Source: Anaerosporomusa subterranea (GTDB taxonomy: Bacteria; Bacillota; Negativicutes; Sporomusales; Acetonemataceae). From it: a stretch of 64,000 nucleotides of DNA. The notes beneath the pieces are model-generated. The model saw only the letters and a program-made list of their open reading frames with translations, did no database searches and was not told where the DNA came from. This document shows, one piece after another, positions 50,203-58,400 of the stretch. Positions within the stretch are counted from its first letter, which is position 1; each line of letters starts with the position of its first letter. The DNA lies in NCBI RefSeq assembly GCF_001611555.1, contig NZ_LSGP01000017.1, forward strand, positions 868,001 through 932,000, in the 5' to 3' direction. A program made the translations under genes and the position numbers.

Positions 50203-51477
50203 ATGTTTCAACGTACGCTTCGCAAACTGACGCTGTTAATCTCTCTAGTGTTTCTGCTGATCTTTATTGTGTTTACGTCTACGATCTATGGCTACATCTC
50301 GGTGCGTCAATTTGATAAAATCGATGATGCTATGCGGATGCAAGCCCAATCATTTAGGCTGGTAAGCGAGCGAAATGCGCCTTTCAGAGGACGACGTGTA
50401 TTCGATCCCCGCATTTTTCTGCTGTTGCGCAGTGAGGATGGCCGCATTGCTAATCTTGCCGCATTTCGCAATGAAGATAATGCTAACCTTGCGGAAATCG
50501 CCGCCCAGAGTCAAATCGGTGAGATCGAGACGAAGGAATACGAAACTCATGTGTACCGGGTGTTGTGTGTGCCTTATCTGCATGAGGAAAAGCTGTTGAG
50601 GACCGAAGAAAATTTTGTGATTAAGGATGTCATTGCCGTCAGTATTGTTGACACAGAAATCGGCTTGCTAAATTATCTGTTATGGATTATTGCGGGCGGC
50701 TTAGTCATGGGAATGGCGGCAATCATCGCGGCCAGTTATTATCTGGCTAAGCGGGCGATGATCCCGATCGAGGCTGCTTGGGAAAAACAGCAGCGGTTTG
50801 TCGCCGATGCTTCGCACGAATTGCGCTCGCCGCTTACCGGAATTCACAGCAATGCGGAATTAATGCTGCGGCATCCAGAAAATACGGTAGAGCAAGAAAG
50901 CAACCGTATTCATACTATTATAAAAGAGTCTAGCCGTATGACCAAGCTGATAGCAAGTCTACTTACCCTAGCCCGGTCTGATGCGAACAAAACTGAGCTA
51001 CAGTTAACTCAGGTTGACCTTAGCGAGCTAATCGAATTAGTCTCTGAACATTTTCGACCGCTAGAAGAATTAGAGCAAATACAGTTACTGGTCGATGTTG
51101 TTCCTGATCTGAAGTTGGTCGGCGACAAAGAACGCCTGCATCAATTGTTGGTCATCCTGCTGGATAATGCGTTTAAGTATACGCCTAAAGGCGGGCGAAT
51201 CACTGTCGCGGGCGCGAAAGGCGATAAGAATATCCTCTTTAGTGTGCAGGATACTGGTTGCGGCATTCAGCCGGAGAATTTGCCGCACATTTTTGACCGC
51301 TTCTTCCGGGAAGATAAATCGCGTTCGCGTGATAAGGGCGGCATCGGACTGGGATTATCGATTGCTAAGTGGATTGTTGATATGCACGCAGGCAAGATAA
51401 CCGCCCATAGTGAGCCGGGAAACGGTGCTACATTTAAAGTATCTATCCCAGTTGGCAAACTTCAGAAAGAGTCCTGA
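50203..51477 (+). CDS. Membrane sensor histidine kinase
   Basis: 424 residues: membrane helix at about 11-33, a small periplasmic domain (about 34-150), a second helix (about 157-180), then HisKA with His205 in FVADASHELRSPLTGIH and HATPase_c with ILLDNAFKYTPKGG, DTGCGI and GIGLGLSIAKWI. Cognate kinase of the preceding regulator. No own ribosome site is evident, so its translation is probably coupled. Confidence 0.92.
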   Translation: MFQRTLRKLTLLISLVFLLIFIVFTSTIYGYISVRQFDKIDDAMRMQAQSFRLVSERNAPFRGRRVFDPRIFLLLRSEDGRIANLAAFRNEDNANLAEIAAQSQIGEIETKEYETHVYRVLCVPYLHEEKLLRTEENFVIKDVIAVSIVDTEIGLLNYLLWIIAGGLVMGMAAIIAASYYLAKRAMIPIEAAWEKQQRFVADASHELRSPLTGIHSNAELMLRHPENTVEQESNRIHTIIKESSRMTKLIASLLTLARSDANKTELQLTQVDLSELIELVSEHFRPLEELEQIQLLVDVVPDLKLVGDKERLHQLLVILLDNAFKYTPKGGRITVAGAKGDKNILFSVQDTGCGIQPENLPHIFDRFFREDKSRSRDKGGIGLGLSIAKWIVDMHAGKITAHSEPGNGATFKVSIPVGKLQKES

Positions 51478-51523
51478 ATAACATCAAGGGAGCTGACCTG
51501 CCGGTCAGCTCCCTTGATGTTAT
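51478..51523. terminator. Bidirectional terminator
   Basis: ATAACATCAAGGGAGCTGACC and its inverted copy around TGCC, more than 20 bp, between convergent genes. Confidence 0.88.
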
Positions 51524-51530
51524 TGCACAA

Positions 51531-52208
51531 CTACTTGCGAATAAATTCTTGAACAACGTACATTTGACCGCTGGAGTTTTGCACTACACCAACACCAACG
51601 TCAGTATAGCTGGAATTCAAAATGTTGGCCCGATGACCTGAACTGTTCATAAAAGCCGTCTCAGCAGCGGCTACGCTACTGTTGATTGCCAGGTTTTCAC
51701 CGGCGGTACTATAAGTGATGCCTGCCTCCTGCATGCGTTGAAATGGAGTTTTGCCTTCAGGAGTATTGTGGGCGAAATAGCCACGGGCAATCATATCTTT
51801 TGCATGGCTTTCCGCCACGCGGGTTAATTGACTGTTTGATTTGAGCGCTGGCAGACCATTTTTGGCGCGGTCGTTGTTTAACAACGTAAGGGCCTGCTGC
51901 TCTTGCGCAGAGAGGGTAGTTCCACTTGGTGTGGATGGCGTTTGTGGTTGCTGTGGTGTCGTTGAGCCCGAGCTTTGTTTAGAGGATTTGTCGTCATCGC
52001 CACCGCTAGCGAGTGCGGCGATCACTCCGATTGCTGCAAGACCAATTAAAATGTCTTTGTTTGGTGTTTCTGTCTGCTCTGATTCGCTAGCAACGTTTTC
52101 CGGAGTGTTAGCGTAAGCAGATGCGGCAAATGCGCCGCCAAAAGACGTGGTCATCAGCGAAAAGGCAAGCACGCCGGAGACGAGTTTCTTTTTGAATGTA
52201 ATTATCAT
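51531..52208 (-). CDS. Secreted CAP/SCP-domain protein
   Basis: 225 residues. Signal peptide to about 30 (AFAASAYA), a hydrophobic patch at 52-68, a Ser/Gln/Pro linker and a C-terminal CAP domain with LLNNDRAKNGLPAL, VAESHAKDMIARGYFAH, AGENLAI and SGHRANILNSSYTDVGVGVV. This resembles YkwD-type bacterial CAP proteins, extracellular and of largely unknown biochemical role. GAGAGG lies ten bases before the ATG. Confidence 0.88.
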   Translation of the reverse strand: MIITFKKKLVSGVLAFSLMTTSFGGAFAASAYANTPENVASESEQTETPNKDILIGLAAIGVIAALASGGDDDKSSKQSSGSTTPQQPQTPSTPSGTTLSAQEQQALTLLNNDRAKNGLPALKSNSQLTRVAESHAKDMIARGYFAHNTPEGKTPFQRMQEAGITYSTAGENLAINSSVAAAETAFMNSSGHRANILNSSYTDVGVGVVQNSSGQMYVVQEFIRK

Positions 52209-52419
52209 TTAGCGTCAACCTCTCGTTTTTTATTGCAGCACAAACTGCTGATAATAGATATTCGATAACTTCTCTAAAACTCCTGTTTACATAACCTAGG
52301 TATATCATGGAAGTGTGATGATTGATATACTTTTATCGCGAGTTAAGCTAGATAAAAAGCTGGATTTGTGTATAGCGTTCACCTCTAAATAAATTTCTTA
52401 AATTATATCATGATCCAAT

Positions 52420-52456
52420 TTATTCTAAAGTTATTCTAAAACCAGTGCGGCATAAT
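52420..52456 (+). promoter_or_regulatory. Promoter with tandem direct repeats
   Basis: TTATTCTAAAG and TTATTCTAAAA lie head to tail with an 11-base period at 52420-52441, overlapping where a -35 would be; CATAAT follows at 52451. An 11-bp tandem array is the typical binding site of OmpR/PhoB-family regulators. Confidence 0.45.
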
Positions 52457-52501
52457 ACAAACATAGACCCCGACAATAATAAATGAGAGGATGATTAAAT
52501 A

Positions 52502-53527
52502 ATGATGAACAAAAACAAAAAATGGTTTTTAGCGCTTGGTGTTGTAACCGCGATGACTGCAAGCGGTTTGGTAATGGCTGCTACTCCAACGGAGAAACAA
52601 GATGAGGCGAGTGAAAAGCGACCTGTTACTGAAAGAGATTTTAAGCATCACAGAGGACATAAAACAGACAATACAGAGTTGCTTGCATTGCTGAAAATCG
52701 ATGCTGAGACCTTCAGAACCGAAATGAAAGCTGGCAAATCGATGGTTGCTATCGCCAAAGATCATGGAGTATCTGAGCAGAAGCTCAAAGAATTCATGAC
52801 CAAACAAATGACGCAACGGATTGAAGCAGGCGTTAAAGCAGGCAAATTAACTGCAGAGCAAGCAGAAACAATGCAAGCAGACATAGATAAGCGTGTGACT
52901 GGCATGATAAACGGAGAGTCTCCTATGCATAGAGGTCATTGGCTTGGACATCACAAAATGGATAACTCAGCGCTGCTTACTCTGTTAAATATTGATCAAG
53001 AGACGTTTCGCAATGAGATGAAAGCAGGTAAGACTTTAGTTGCTGTCGCTAAAGATCGTGGAATATCTGAGCAGGAACTCAAAGATTTCATGATCCAGAA
53101 AATGACGCTACGGATTGAAACAGATGTTAAAGCCGGTAAAATAACATCTGAGCGGGCAGAAACAATGAAAGCAGACATGGATAAGCGTGTGACCGGCATG
53201 ATAAACGGAGAGGCTCCTATGCATAGAGGTCATGGGCTTGGGCATCACAAAATGGATAACTCAGCGCTGCTTACTCTGTTAAATATTGATCAAGAGACGT
53301 TCCGCAATGAGATGAAAGCAGGTAAGACTTTAGTTGCTATCGCTCAGGATCATGGTGTATCTGAGCAAGCACTAAAAGAGGCGATTCTCGGACAAATGAA
53401 TCAGCGTATTGAAGATCGTGTGAAATCAGGAAAACTTTCTGCTGATAAGGCGGAAGAAATGAAAGCCAATATGGAACAACGCGTCGCAGATATGATTAAT
53501 GGTAAAGGGCCGATGAACAGACGCTAA
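52502..53527 (+). CDS. Secreted protein with three ~98-residue repeats
   Basis: 341 residues: signal peptide to about 26, a linker, then three repeats of a 98-residue unit starting near 45, 141 and 239. Each has ALLTLLNIDQETFRNEMKAG, a KTLVAIAKDHGVSEQ segment and a helical part AEQAETMQADIDKRVTGMI resembling DUF2680-type secreted helical proteins, separated by His-rich linkers (HRGHWLGHHKMDN). Units 2 and 3 are nearly identical in DNA for about 100 bases, so one duplication is recent. The His-rich linkers might bind metal. Function unknown; possibly an envelope stress protein under the nearby two-component system. Confidence 0.75.
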   Translation: MMNKNKKWFLALGVVTAMTASGLVMAATPTEKQDEASEKRPVTERDFKHHRGHKTDNTELLALLKIDAETFRTEMKAGKSMVAIAKDHGVSEQKLKEFMTKQMTQRIEAGVKAGKLTAEQAETMQADIDKRVTGMINGESPMHRGHWLGHHKMDNSALLTLLNIDQETFRNEMKAGKTLVAVAKDRGISEQELKDFMIQKMTLRIETDVKAGKITSERAETMKADMDKRVTGMINGEAPMHRGHGLGHHKMDNSALLTLLNIDQETFRNEMKAGKTLVAIAQDHGVSEQALKEAILGQMNQRIEDRVKSGKLSADKAEEMKANMEQRVADMINGKGPMNRR

Positions 53528-53530
53528 TTT

Positions 53531-53548
53531 GCCACAAGCAAGCGCCTG
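53531..53548. repeat. Outer copy of the hairpin-derived duplication flanking A3
   Basis: GCCACAAGCAAGCGCCTG, matching 53705-53722 with one mismatch. Confidence 0.65.
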
Positions 53549-53696
53549 CAGGCTGTCGAAAACCGTTCTCCAGGGCGTTCAGAAAGCCCCAGATACTAGG
53601 CGGCCTCGCGAATCCAGCAGCGACGCGTACTAGAGGGTACGCTAGCAATGGGTTTGCGAGGCCAACAACGTAGATGGGGCTTTATCAACGCCCTGG
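53549..53696 (-). repeat. Repeat A3 (inverted orientation)
   Basis: Rod 53570-53696, tail 53549-53569. Outer stem CCAGGGCGTT/AACGCCCTGG, second stem AAAGCCCCA/TGGGGCTTT perfect, inner stem GGCCTCGCAAACCCA/TGGATTCGCGAGGCC, same tip as A1. It lies behind the three-repeat secreted protein. Confidence 0.85.
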
Positions 53697-53722
53697 AGGC
53701 GCTTGCCGCAAGCAAGCGCCTG
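53697..53722. repeat. Hairpin next to A3, second copy of the duplication
   Basis: AGGCGCTTGC, CGCAA, GCAAGCGCCT is a perfect hairpin directly touching the rod; its right arm is the second copy of the 18-bp repeat. Confidence 0.65.
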
Positions 53723-53824
53723 ATTTCTAATATATGCCTAGAACGATTCAAAAGAAAAACAAAAAGTTGTGATTCATAATAGAAAAAGAGAAAACGCCCG
53801 ACGTCAACCGAAAGGAGAATAAAC

Positions 53825-54076
53825 ATGACAAATATCATACAACGCATATTTCGAGGCACTCTTAGTGTTATCACGACTTTCGTACTTATGGCTGCGCCGA
53901 TTGCGGCGATCGTGTATTTTTCCGAACCGGTTACACAATCGCAGAAGGGCTTAGCAAGTGCTAACTATATGAATTCATGGCAGGCAGTCACGGATAAGGA
54001 TAAACGGGTTGGGGTTATTAAAGAAACGTTTGCTACTGAACCCATAATCGCTTTGGTGAGAAAATTGGGAGATTGA
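53825..54076 (+). CDS. Small membrane protein, unknown
   Basis: 83 residues: basic amphipathic start (TNIIQRIFRGTL), one membrane helix (about 13-33) and a polar domain. AAAGGAGAATAAAC precedes the ATG. It is followed after 44 bases by another small gene on the same strand. No family recognised. Confidence 0.6.
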   Translation: MTNIIQRIFRGTLSVITTFVLMAAPIAAIVYFSEPVTQSQKGLASANYMNSWQAVTDKDKRVGVIKETFATEPIIALVRKLGD

Positions 54077-54120
54077 TACCTGTGAGTTATAAATCGACAA
54101 TGTCCAAGGAGGTGAATTGC

Positions 54121-54276
54121 ATGCTGTATAATCGGGAACAGGTGATCTCCACGGCGCTTACCGCTCTAAATATCATGTCTATCCACAGTGCTACTGCGGC
54201 TATGTTTAATTACCTTCTTTGGGGTTACATTTTACCGCAGCGGTCAAAGAATAGGATGGAGAAAGCGTATGCTTAA
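54121..54276 (+). CDS. 51-residue membrane-associated peptide, unknown
   Basis: A strong AAGGAGGTGAATTGC site sets ATG 54121. The peptide has a central hydrophobic stretch (LTALNIMSIHSATAAMFNYL) and a basic tail. It shares a transcript with the preceding small membrane gene and a terminator follows five bases later. Confidence 0.6.
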   Translation: MLYNREQVISTALTALNIMSIHSATAAMFNYLLWGYILPQRSKNRMEKAYA

Positions 54277-54280
54277 ACTA

Positions 54281-54324
54281 CGAAAAGCTAAAAGCCGTTT
54301 GTACAAACGGCTTTTAGCTTTTCG
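54281..54324. terminator. Bidirectional terminator
   Basis: CGAAAAGCTAAAAGCCGTTT and its inverted copy form an almost unbroken 20-bp stem between convergent genes. Confidence 0.88.
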
Positions 54325-54732
54325 CTAGGGGCGCCCTTTGCGTCTGCTTCGTGCCCGCAAAATCGGAATGGCGATATAAATTCCTGTCAAAGTGAGAAAA
54401 ATCATTCCAATTGCTGCAAGATCAACAAGCCATTTTGCGTTCCATTCGCCTAATCTGCCTTGATGGAGTCCTTTGGCAACATTTAATCCGTTCGTCGGTG
54501 GAGTTTCTCGGTTTGTCCGAGTGTGCGGCGGGTTATCGTTTCGCACCTCGGCAGATTTATTTTGCTCAGAGTTTGATGGTGGATTTGCCATCGGTGGCCG
54601 TGATTTTTCCTGTCCCAAAAGCCCTGGTTCCGCCAATATCAAGCCAGTTACCGATTCCATCAGAAGTACCAGTGCTAGGATCAAACCAACCCAAAGATGA
54701 AGTTTTTTTGCTGTTTGATAGATCGTCAGCAC
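54325..54732 (-). CDS. PepSY-associated membrane protein
   Basis: 135 residues with two membrane helices: KLHLWVGLILALVLLMESVTG at the start and WLVDLAAIGMIFLTLTGIYI near the end, both typical of PepSY-associated TM proteins, with a Pro/Asn-rich extracytoplasmic loop between them. The usual PepSY domains are missing or reduced. It may take part in redox or iron-linked envelope processes as in larger relatives; that is a guess from family only. Confidence 0.7.
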   Translation of the reverse strand: MLTIYQTAKKLHLWVGLILALVLLMESVTGLILAEPGLLGQEKSRPPMANPPSNSEQNKSAEVRNDNPPHTRTNRETPPTNGLNVAKGLHQGRLGEWNAKWLVDLAAIGMIFLTLTGIYIAIPILRARSRRKGRP

Positions 54733-54866
54733 CCCCTTGCTCTACTATTATCATTTCGCCTATGGTCTATTCTAGTTGCGAACATTGGGTATAAAGTCAG
54801 ATGCTTTTTTGTTGAAGTTGAGCTATTATTTTTATAGAAGAGCGTAATTGCGAGGGAAGTGATCAT

Positions 54867-55226
54867 TTGCTTGTCAATGTGACGCGTAATAAGTGCTTAG
54901 CCACGAATCTGCGTATAGCTGATGGCTTTTTTAGCCGGTTAAAAGGTCTGTTAGGGACAGATTGCTTGCCCGAGGGGACAGCTCTACTGATTACTCCCTG
55001 TTCGAGTGTTCATACTTTTGGCATGACCTACCCCATTGATGTACTTTTTATTGGCGTTGATCATAAGGTATTAAAAATTGCCACTTCGCTACGACCAGGA
55101 CGCACAGCTTGGTGTGGTAAGGGTCACTATGTCGTCGAACTGCCTGCCGTGGCAGTTGAAGCTAGCCAAACCCAAGTTGGCGATGAGATTAGGCTAATTT
55201 GCTCGAGTGGTGAAAACCCGGTGTAG
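54867..55226 (+). CDS. DUF192-family protein
   Basis: 119 residues, full-length DUF192: GFFSRLKGLLGTDCLPEGTA, LITPCSSVHTFGMTYPIDV, FIGVDHKVLKI and ATSLRPGR. The family folds as a compact beta barrel; function is not established. It starts with TTG after GAGGGAAGTG. Confidence 0.87.
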   Translation: MLVNVTRNKCLATNLRIADGFFSRLKGLLGTDCLPEGTALLITPCSSVHTFGMTYPIDVLFIGVDHKVLKIATSLRPGRTAWCGKGHYVVELPAVAVEASQTQVGDEIRLICSSGENPV

Positions 55227-55234
55227 AATGGCAA

Positions 55235-55281
55235 CAAATGGGGCAATGATTCAATCGCTGAATCGTTGCCCCATTTGTTTG
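55235..55281. terminator. Terminator after the DUF192 gene
   Basis: CAAATGGGGCAA and TTGCCCCATTTG with inner ATTCA/TGAAT, then TTTG. Confidence 0.8.
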
Positions 55282-55292
55282 AAACGTATAGC

Positions 55293-55390
55293 GGAACACT
55301 AGCGTTACAAGACGACACTAACGCAACTATGGATGTACGTTTTGTGTCGCTAGTGTACCGGTGCCGCTCGCGTTCATCGTATAATCACTA
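55293..55390. repeat. Repeat C6
   Basis: GGAACACTAGCG at the left; CGCGTTCATCGTATAATCAC at the right, with a perfect TATAAT at the end. Confidence 0.75.
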
Positions 55391-55427
55391 CCACGAACTG
55401 TATAGATCGGTATTGTGCTTTTTATTC

Positions 55428-55586
55428 TTAGGAAAGATCGTCAGCTGATACGGTCTCAGTTCCTTCTACACAGCGGAAGCCGCAGCTTGCACAATCGTCA
55501 GCGTCGATATCAGGGAATTCCTGTTTCCCATTGAGGTTCTTGCCATTCCAAAAGCTGTATACATTCTGCTCTTTTTTCATTGCCAT
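55428..55586 (-). CDS. WNGKN-family small protein, member 2
   Basis: 52 residues: MAMKKEQNVYSFWNGKNLNG at the start, DIDADDCASCGFRCVEGTET in the middle and VSADDLS at the end. The WNGKN-x-NG and ETV-x-ADDL blocks match the protein at 29876; here the centre carries three Cys (C-x-x-C-x-x-x-C) missing there. AGGAGGTGAAAAAG precedes the ATG. It may bind a metal through the cysteines. Function unknown. Confidence 0.6.
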   Translation of the reverse strand: MAMKKEQNVYSFWNGKNLNGKQEFPDIDADDCASCGFRCVEGTETVSADDLS

Positions 55587-55784
55587 CTTTTTCACCTCCT
55601 GTATATAATGTTGTTAGTGTACCCAGGTGATAATCAATTCATCAATCTTGACAGGAACTGATATTAGTTCTTTAATAAGAGGAATTTAATCGGTGTTGGC
55701 CGAATCTTTTGCTATAGCGATAAATGTGTTTCTGACAGAGTGCGGCAGCAACAGAACAACCATTGAATGGAGGATTGGTTTACT

Positions 55785-56828
55785 ATGACAGCTTCAGTAG
55801 ACTTGATTGCGCGGGCAGAATCTGCGCATGAATTAACTCATGCAGAGATTGAACAGATTTTAGCGGACGACTCGATTAATGATATTCTCTTTGCTGCTGC
55901 TGATCGTGTACGCGATAAATATGTTGGTGAAGAGGTTCACTTACGCGGTCTGGTCGAGTTTTCGAATATTTGCAAACAAAACTGCCGTTATTGTGGACTG
56001 CGGCGTGATAATCATGACATCGAACGATTCCGTCAGACACCGGACGAAATCGTGCACATGGCGGAAAAAGCGGCGGCGTTCGGCTATAAAACTCTGGTGC
56101 TGCAATCAGGCGAAGATGAATGGTTTACGGTCGAGCGAATGACAGATATTATCCGCCGCATTAAAGCCCTAGGGGTAGCGGTGACAGTCAGCATTGGTGA
56201 AAAAACGTCTGAAGATTATCAAGCATATCGGCAGGCCGGAGCTGATCGTTATCTATTGCGAATCGAAACAACCGATCGAGCTCTGTATGAGGAACACGAC
56301 CCAGGCATGAGCTTTGACAATCGCCTACGCTGTTTAGAGGATTTACGGGCTTTGGGCTATGAAGTCGGCACAGGCTGCCTTATTGGCTTGCCTGGGCAGA
56401 CGCTTTCCTCGCTGGCGGATGATATCCTCTTCTTTAAGAAGATCGATGCTGACATGATTGGCGTTGGGCCGTTTATTCCGAACCCTGACACACCACTTAA
56501 GGATGCGGTAGGAGGCTCGTTTACCCTGGCGCGCAAAGTTATGTCTCTGGTCAGATTATTATTGCCAGACAGCAATATTCCAGCGACCACGGCAATGGAA
56601 AGCCTGAATCCGCAAGGGAGAATGATCGCATTGCAGAGTGGTGCTAATGTGGTCATGCCCAATGTGACTGAAGGCAATTACCGCCGAATGTATGCGCTTT
56701 ACCCAGGAAAAATCTGCATTAATGATACACCGGGACATTGCCGGAACTGCATTACCGGTAAGATACAGGCGATTGGGAGGCGGGTTGCTGACACCCAGGG
56801 CTTTCGCAAAAAGGCGCCAGACCGTTGA
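55785..56828 (+). CDS. hydE: [FeFe]-hydrogenase H-cluster radical SAM maturase HydE
   Basis: About 347 residues. The radical SAM cluster is held by Cys63, Cys67 and Cys70 in ICKQNCRYCGLRRDN; RYLLRIETTDRALY, TGCLIGLPGQT and MPNVTEGNYRRMYALYPGK are HydE blocks. HydE acts with HydF and HydG to build the diiron cofactor of [FeFe]-hydrogenase; neither partner is in the window. GGAGG lies 11 bases before ATG 55785; an ATG at 55767 lacks a site. The last codons and the stop (CGT TGA) belong to repeat A4, so the natural C-terminus may have been altered. Confidence 0.88.
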   Translation: MTASVDLIARAESAHELTHAEIEQILADDSINDILFAAADRVRDKYVGEEVHLRGLVEFSNICKQNCRYCGLRRDNHDIERFRQTPDEIVHMAEKAAAFGYKTLVLQSGEDEWFTVERMTDIIRRIKALGVAVTVSIGEKTSEDYQAYRQAGADRYLLRIETTDRALYEEHDPGMSFDNRLRCLEDLRALGYEVGTGCLIGLPGQTLSSLADDILFFKKIDADMIGVGPFIPNPDTPLKDAVGGSFTLARKVMSLVRLLLPDSNIPATTAMESLNPQGRMIALQSGANVVMPNVTEGNYRRMYALYPGKICINDTPGHCRNCITGKIQAIGRRVADTQGFRKKAPDR

Positions 56829-56949
56829 TAAAGGCTCATCTGCGTTGTTACGCCCGCTACCCATTGCTTGCGTACCCGTATCGTACGCGGCGCTGCAGGG
56901 TCAGCGGGCGCGCCTAGCATATAAACCTTTCTGAACGTCTGGACGAAAG
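56817..56949 (+). repeat. Repeat A4, overlapping the hydE stop codon
   Basis: Outer stem CCAGACCGTT/AACGTCTGG, inner stem GCCCGCTACCC/GGGTCAGCGGGC, tip GCGTACCCGTATCGTACGC. CTTTCG (56801) and CGAAAG (56944) extend the stem outward. The hydE TGA lies within the left arm. Confidence 0.83.
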
Positions 56950-56973
56950 ATTGTTGAGAAGGGGAGACGTCTA

Positions 56974-57003
56974 TTGACAATGGTCATTTGGCGGGGCTAT
57001 AAT
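56974..57003 (+). promoter_or_regulatory. Promoter of larA
   Basis: TTGACA, 18-base spacer, TATAAT, about 100 bases before the gene. Confidence 0.75.
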
Positions 57004-57101
57004 TACAATAATATACAGCTTGCATACAAAAAACAAAGAGACTGTAAACACACGTAATTTACCGATTAAAACAGCGCTTTTGCGCTGAGGAGGGGAACTC
57101 T

Positions 57102-58400
57102 ATGTCCGATAAAACGTTTGAAATTGGCTTTGGCAGAGGTAAGCTTACGTTTACTCTTCCGGCTGAAAAGATAATCCAAGAAATCGATGGTCGTCCGGTT
57201 GAGCCTATTACTGATATCCCGGCGGCAGTACGTCATGCTCTGAATCATCCAATCGGTACTCCGCCACTGAAGGAAATCGTAAAATCTGGCGAGAGTGTAG
57301 TGATTGTCGTTAGCGATATCACCCGGGCTTGGATCAGGCACGATCAGTTTCTGCCCACTTTGCTAGACGAGCTCAACGCAGCCGGCATACCGGATAGCGA
57401 TATTTCTATTGTTGTGGCCCTTGGCGCTCACCGTCCCCATACACCGGAGGAAGATATCCTGGTGTGTGGCAAAGCGGTATGTGACCGGGTCGCAGTCTAT
57501 CAGCATGATGCGTTTAACGAAGAAAACCTGGCCTATATCGGTACAACCAGCGGCGGCACCGCAGCATATATCAACAAGCAGGTAGCCGAGGCTGACCGGT
57601 TTATCCTGACAGGCGGCATTGTCTATCATTTGATGGCAGGCTTTGGCGGCGGGCGGAAAAGCGTTATCCCAGGCATCAGCGGCTATAAGAGCATTCAAGC
57701 CAATCATACCTTCTGCCTCCATAAAGAAGTCGGCAAGGGACTTAATCCTAACTGCGGCTCCGGCATGCTTGACGCCAATGATATGAACAAAGATTGCTGC
57801 GAATATACCGCTTTGGCTAAACCAGACTTCTTGTTGAATGCGGTATTTACTCCTGACGGCAAATTTGCAAAGTTTGTTGCCGGCCAATGGCACGATGCCT
57901 GGCTGGAAGGAACCAAAGCCGTTGAGCAAATTTACGGCATTCCTGTTGCCGAGAGAGCCGACTTAGTGGTTGCTTCCGCCGGCGGCTTTCCCAAAGACAT
58001 CAACCTGTACCAAGGCTCCAAAACGATTGATAATGCCTATCTGGCAGCTAAGCCGGGCGGAGTCGTCATTTGCTGCTTGGAATGTCCTGACATCTATGAG
58101 CCGCCTGAGTTCAGCGACTGGTTTAAGCATCCGACTCTTTTGGAACACGAACTGGCGCTGCGTGCCGGCTTTACCGTCCCGGGCTATGTAGCCTTCAAAT
58201 GCGCCAATATTGCCCGCGAGGTTTCACTGATTATCGTTACTAAGCCGGAAAATGCCGATTTTATCCGTAATGCAGGCATGATCCCGGCAGCCAGCGCCGA
58301 AGAAGCGACGGCGATTGCCCGCGAGAAACTGGGGAGAGAGGATTATAGCGTTATACTCATGGGCCACGCAGCCAATACAGTTCCCGTACTAGGGCGTTGA
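57102..58400 (+). CDS. larA: LarA-family nickel-dependent racemase
   Basis: 432 residues with both LarA domains. Key blocks: VSDITRAWI, ALGAHRPHTPEE (catalytic His region), GGIVYHLMAGFGGGRKSVIP (second catalytic His and the Lys that binds the nickel-pincer cofactor), then NHTFCLHKE. Lactate racemase and other 2-hydroxyacid racemases or epimerases belong here; the LarB/C/E cofactor genes are absent nearby, so the substrate remains open. GAGGAGGGGAACTCT precedes the ATG. The last codon and stop (CGT TGA) come from repeat A5. Confidence 0.87.
   Translation: MSDKTFEIGFGRGKLTFTLPAEKIIQEIDGRPVEPITDIPAAVRHALNHPIGTPPLKEIVKSGESVVIVVSDITRAWIRHDQFLPTLLDELNAAGIPDSDISIVVALGAHRPHTPEEDILVCGKAVCDRVAVYQHDAFNEENLAYIGTTSGGTAAYINKQVAEADRFILTGGIVYHLMAGFGGGRKSVIPGISGYKSIQANHTFCLHKEVGKGLNPNCGSGMLDANDMNKDCCEYTALAKPDFLLNAVFTPDGKFAKFVAGQWHDAWLEGTKAVEQIYGIPVAERADLVVASAGGFPKDINLYQGSKTIDNAYLAAKPGGVVICCLECPDIYEPPEFSDWFKHPTLLEHELALRAGFTVPGYVAFKCANIAREVSLIIVTKPENADFIRNAGMIPAASAEEATAIAREKLGREDYSVILMGHAANTVPVLGR

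Noticed and set aside
52922-53330. Possible CRISPR-like repetition
   Set aside because: The repetition is a 294-bp coding duplication without short spacers; no CRISPR array or cas gene is present anywhere in the window.
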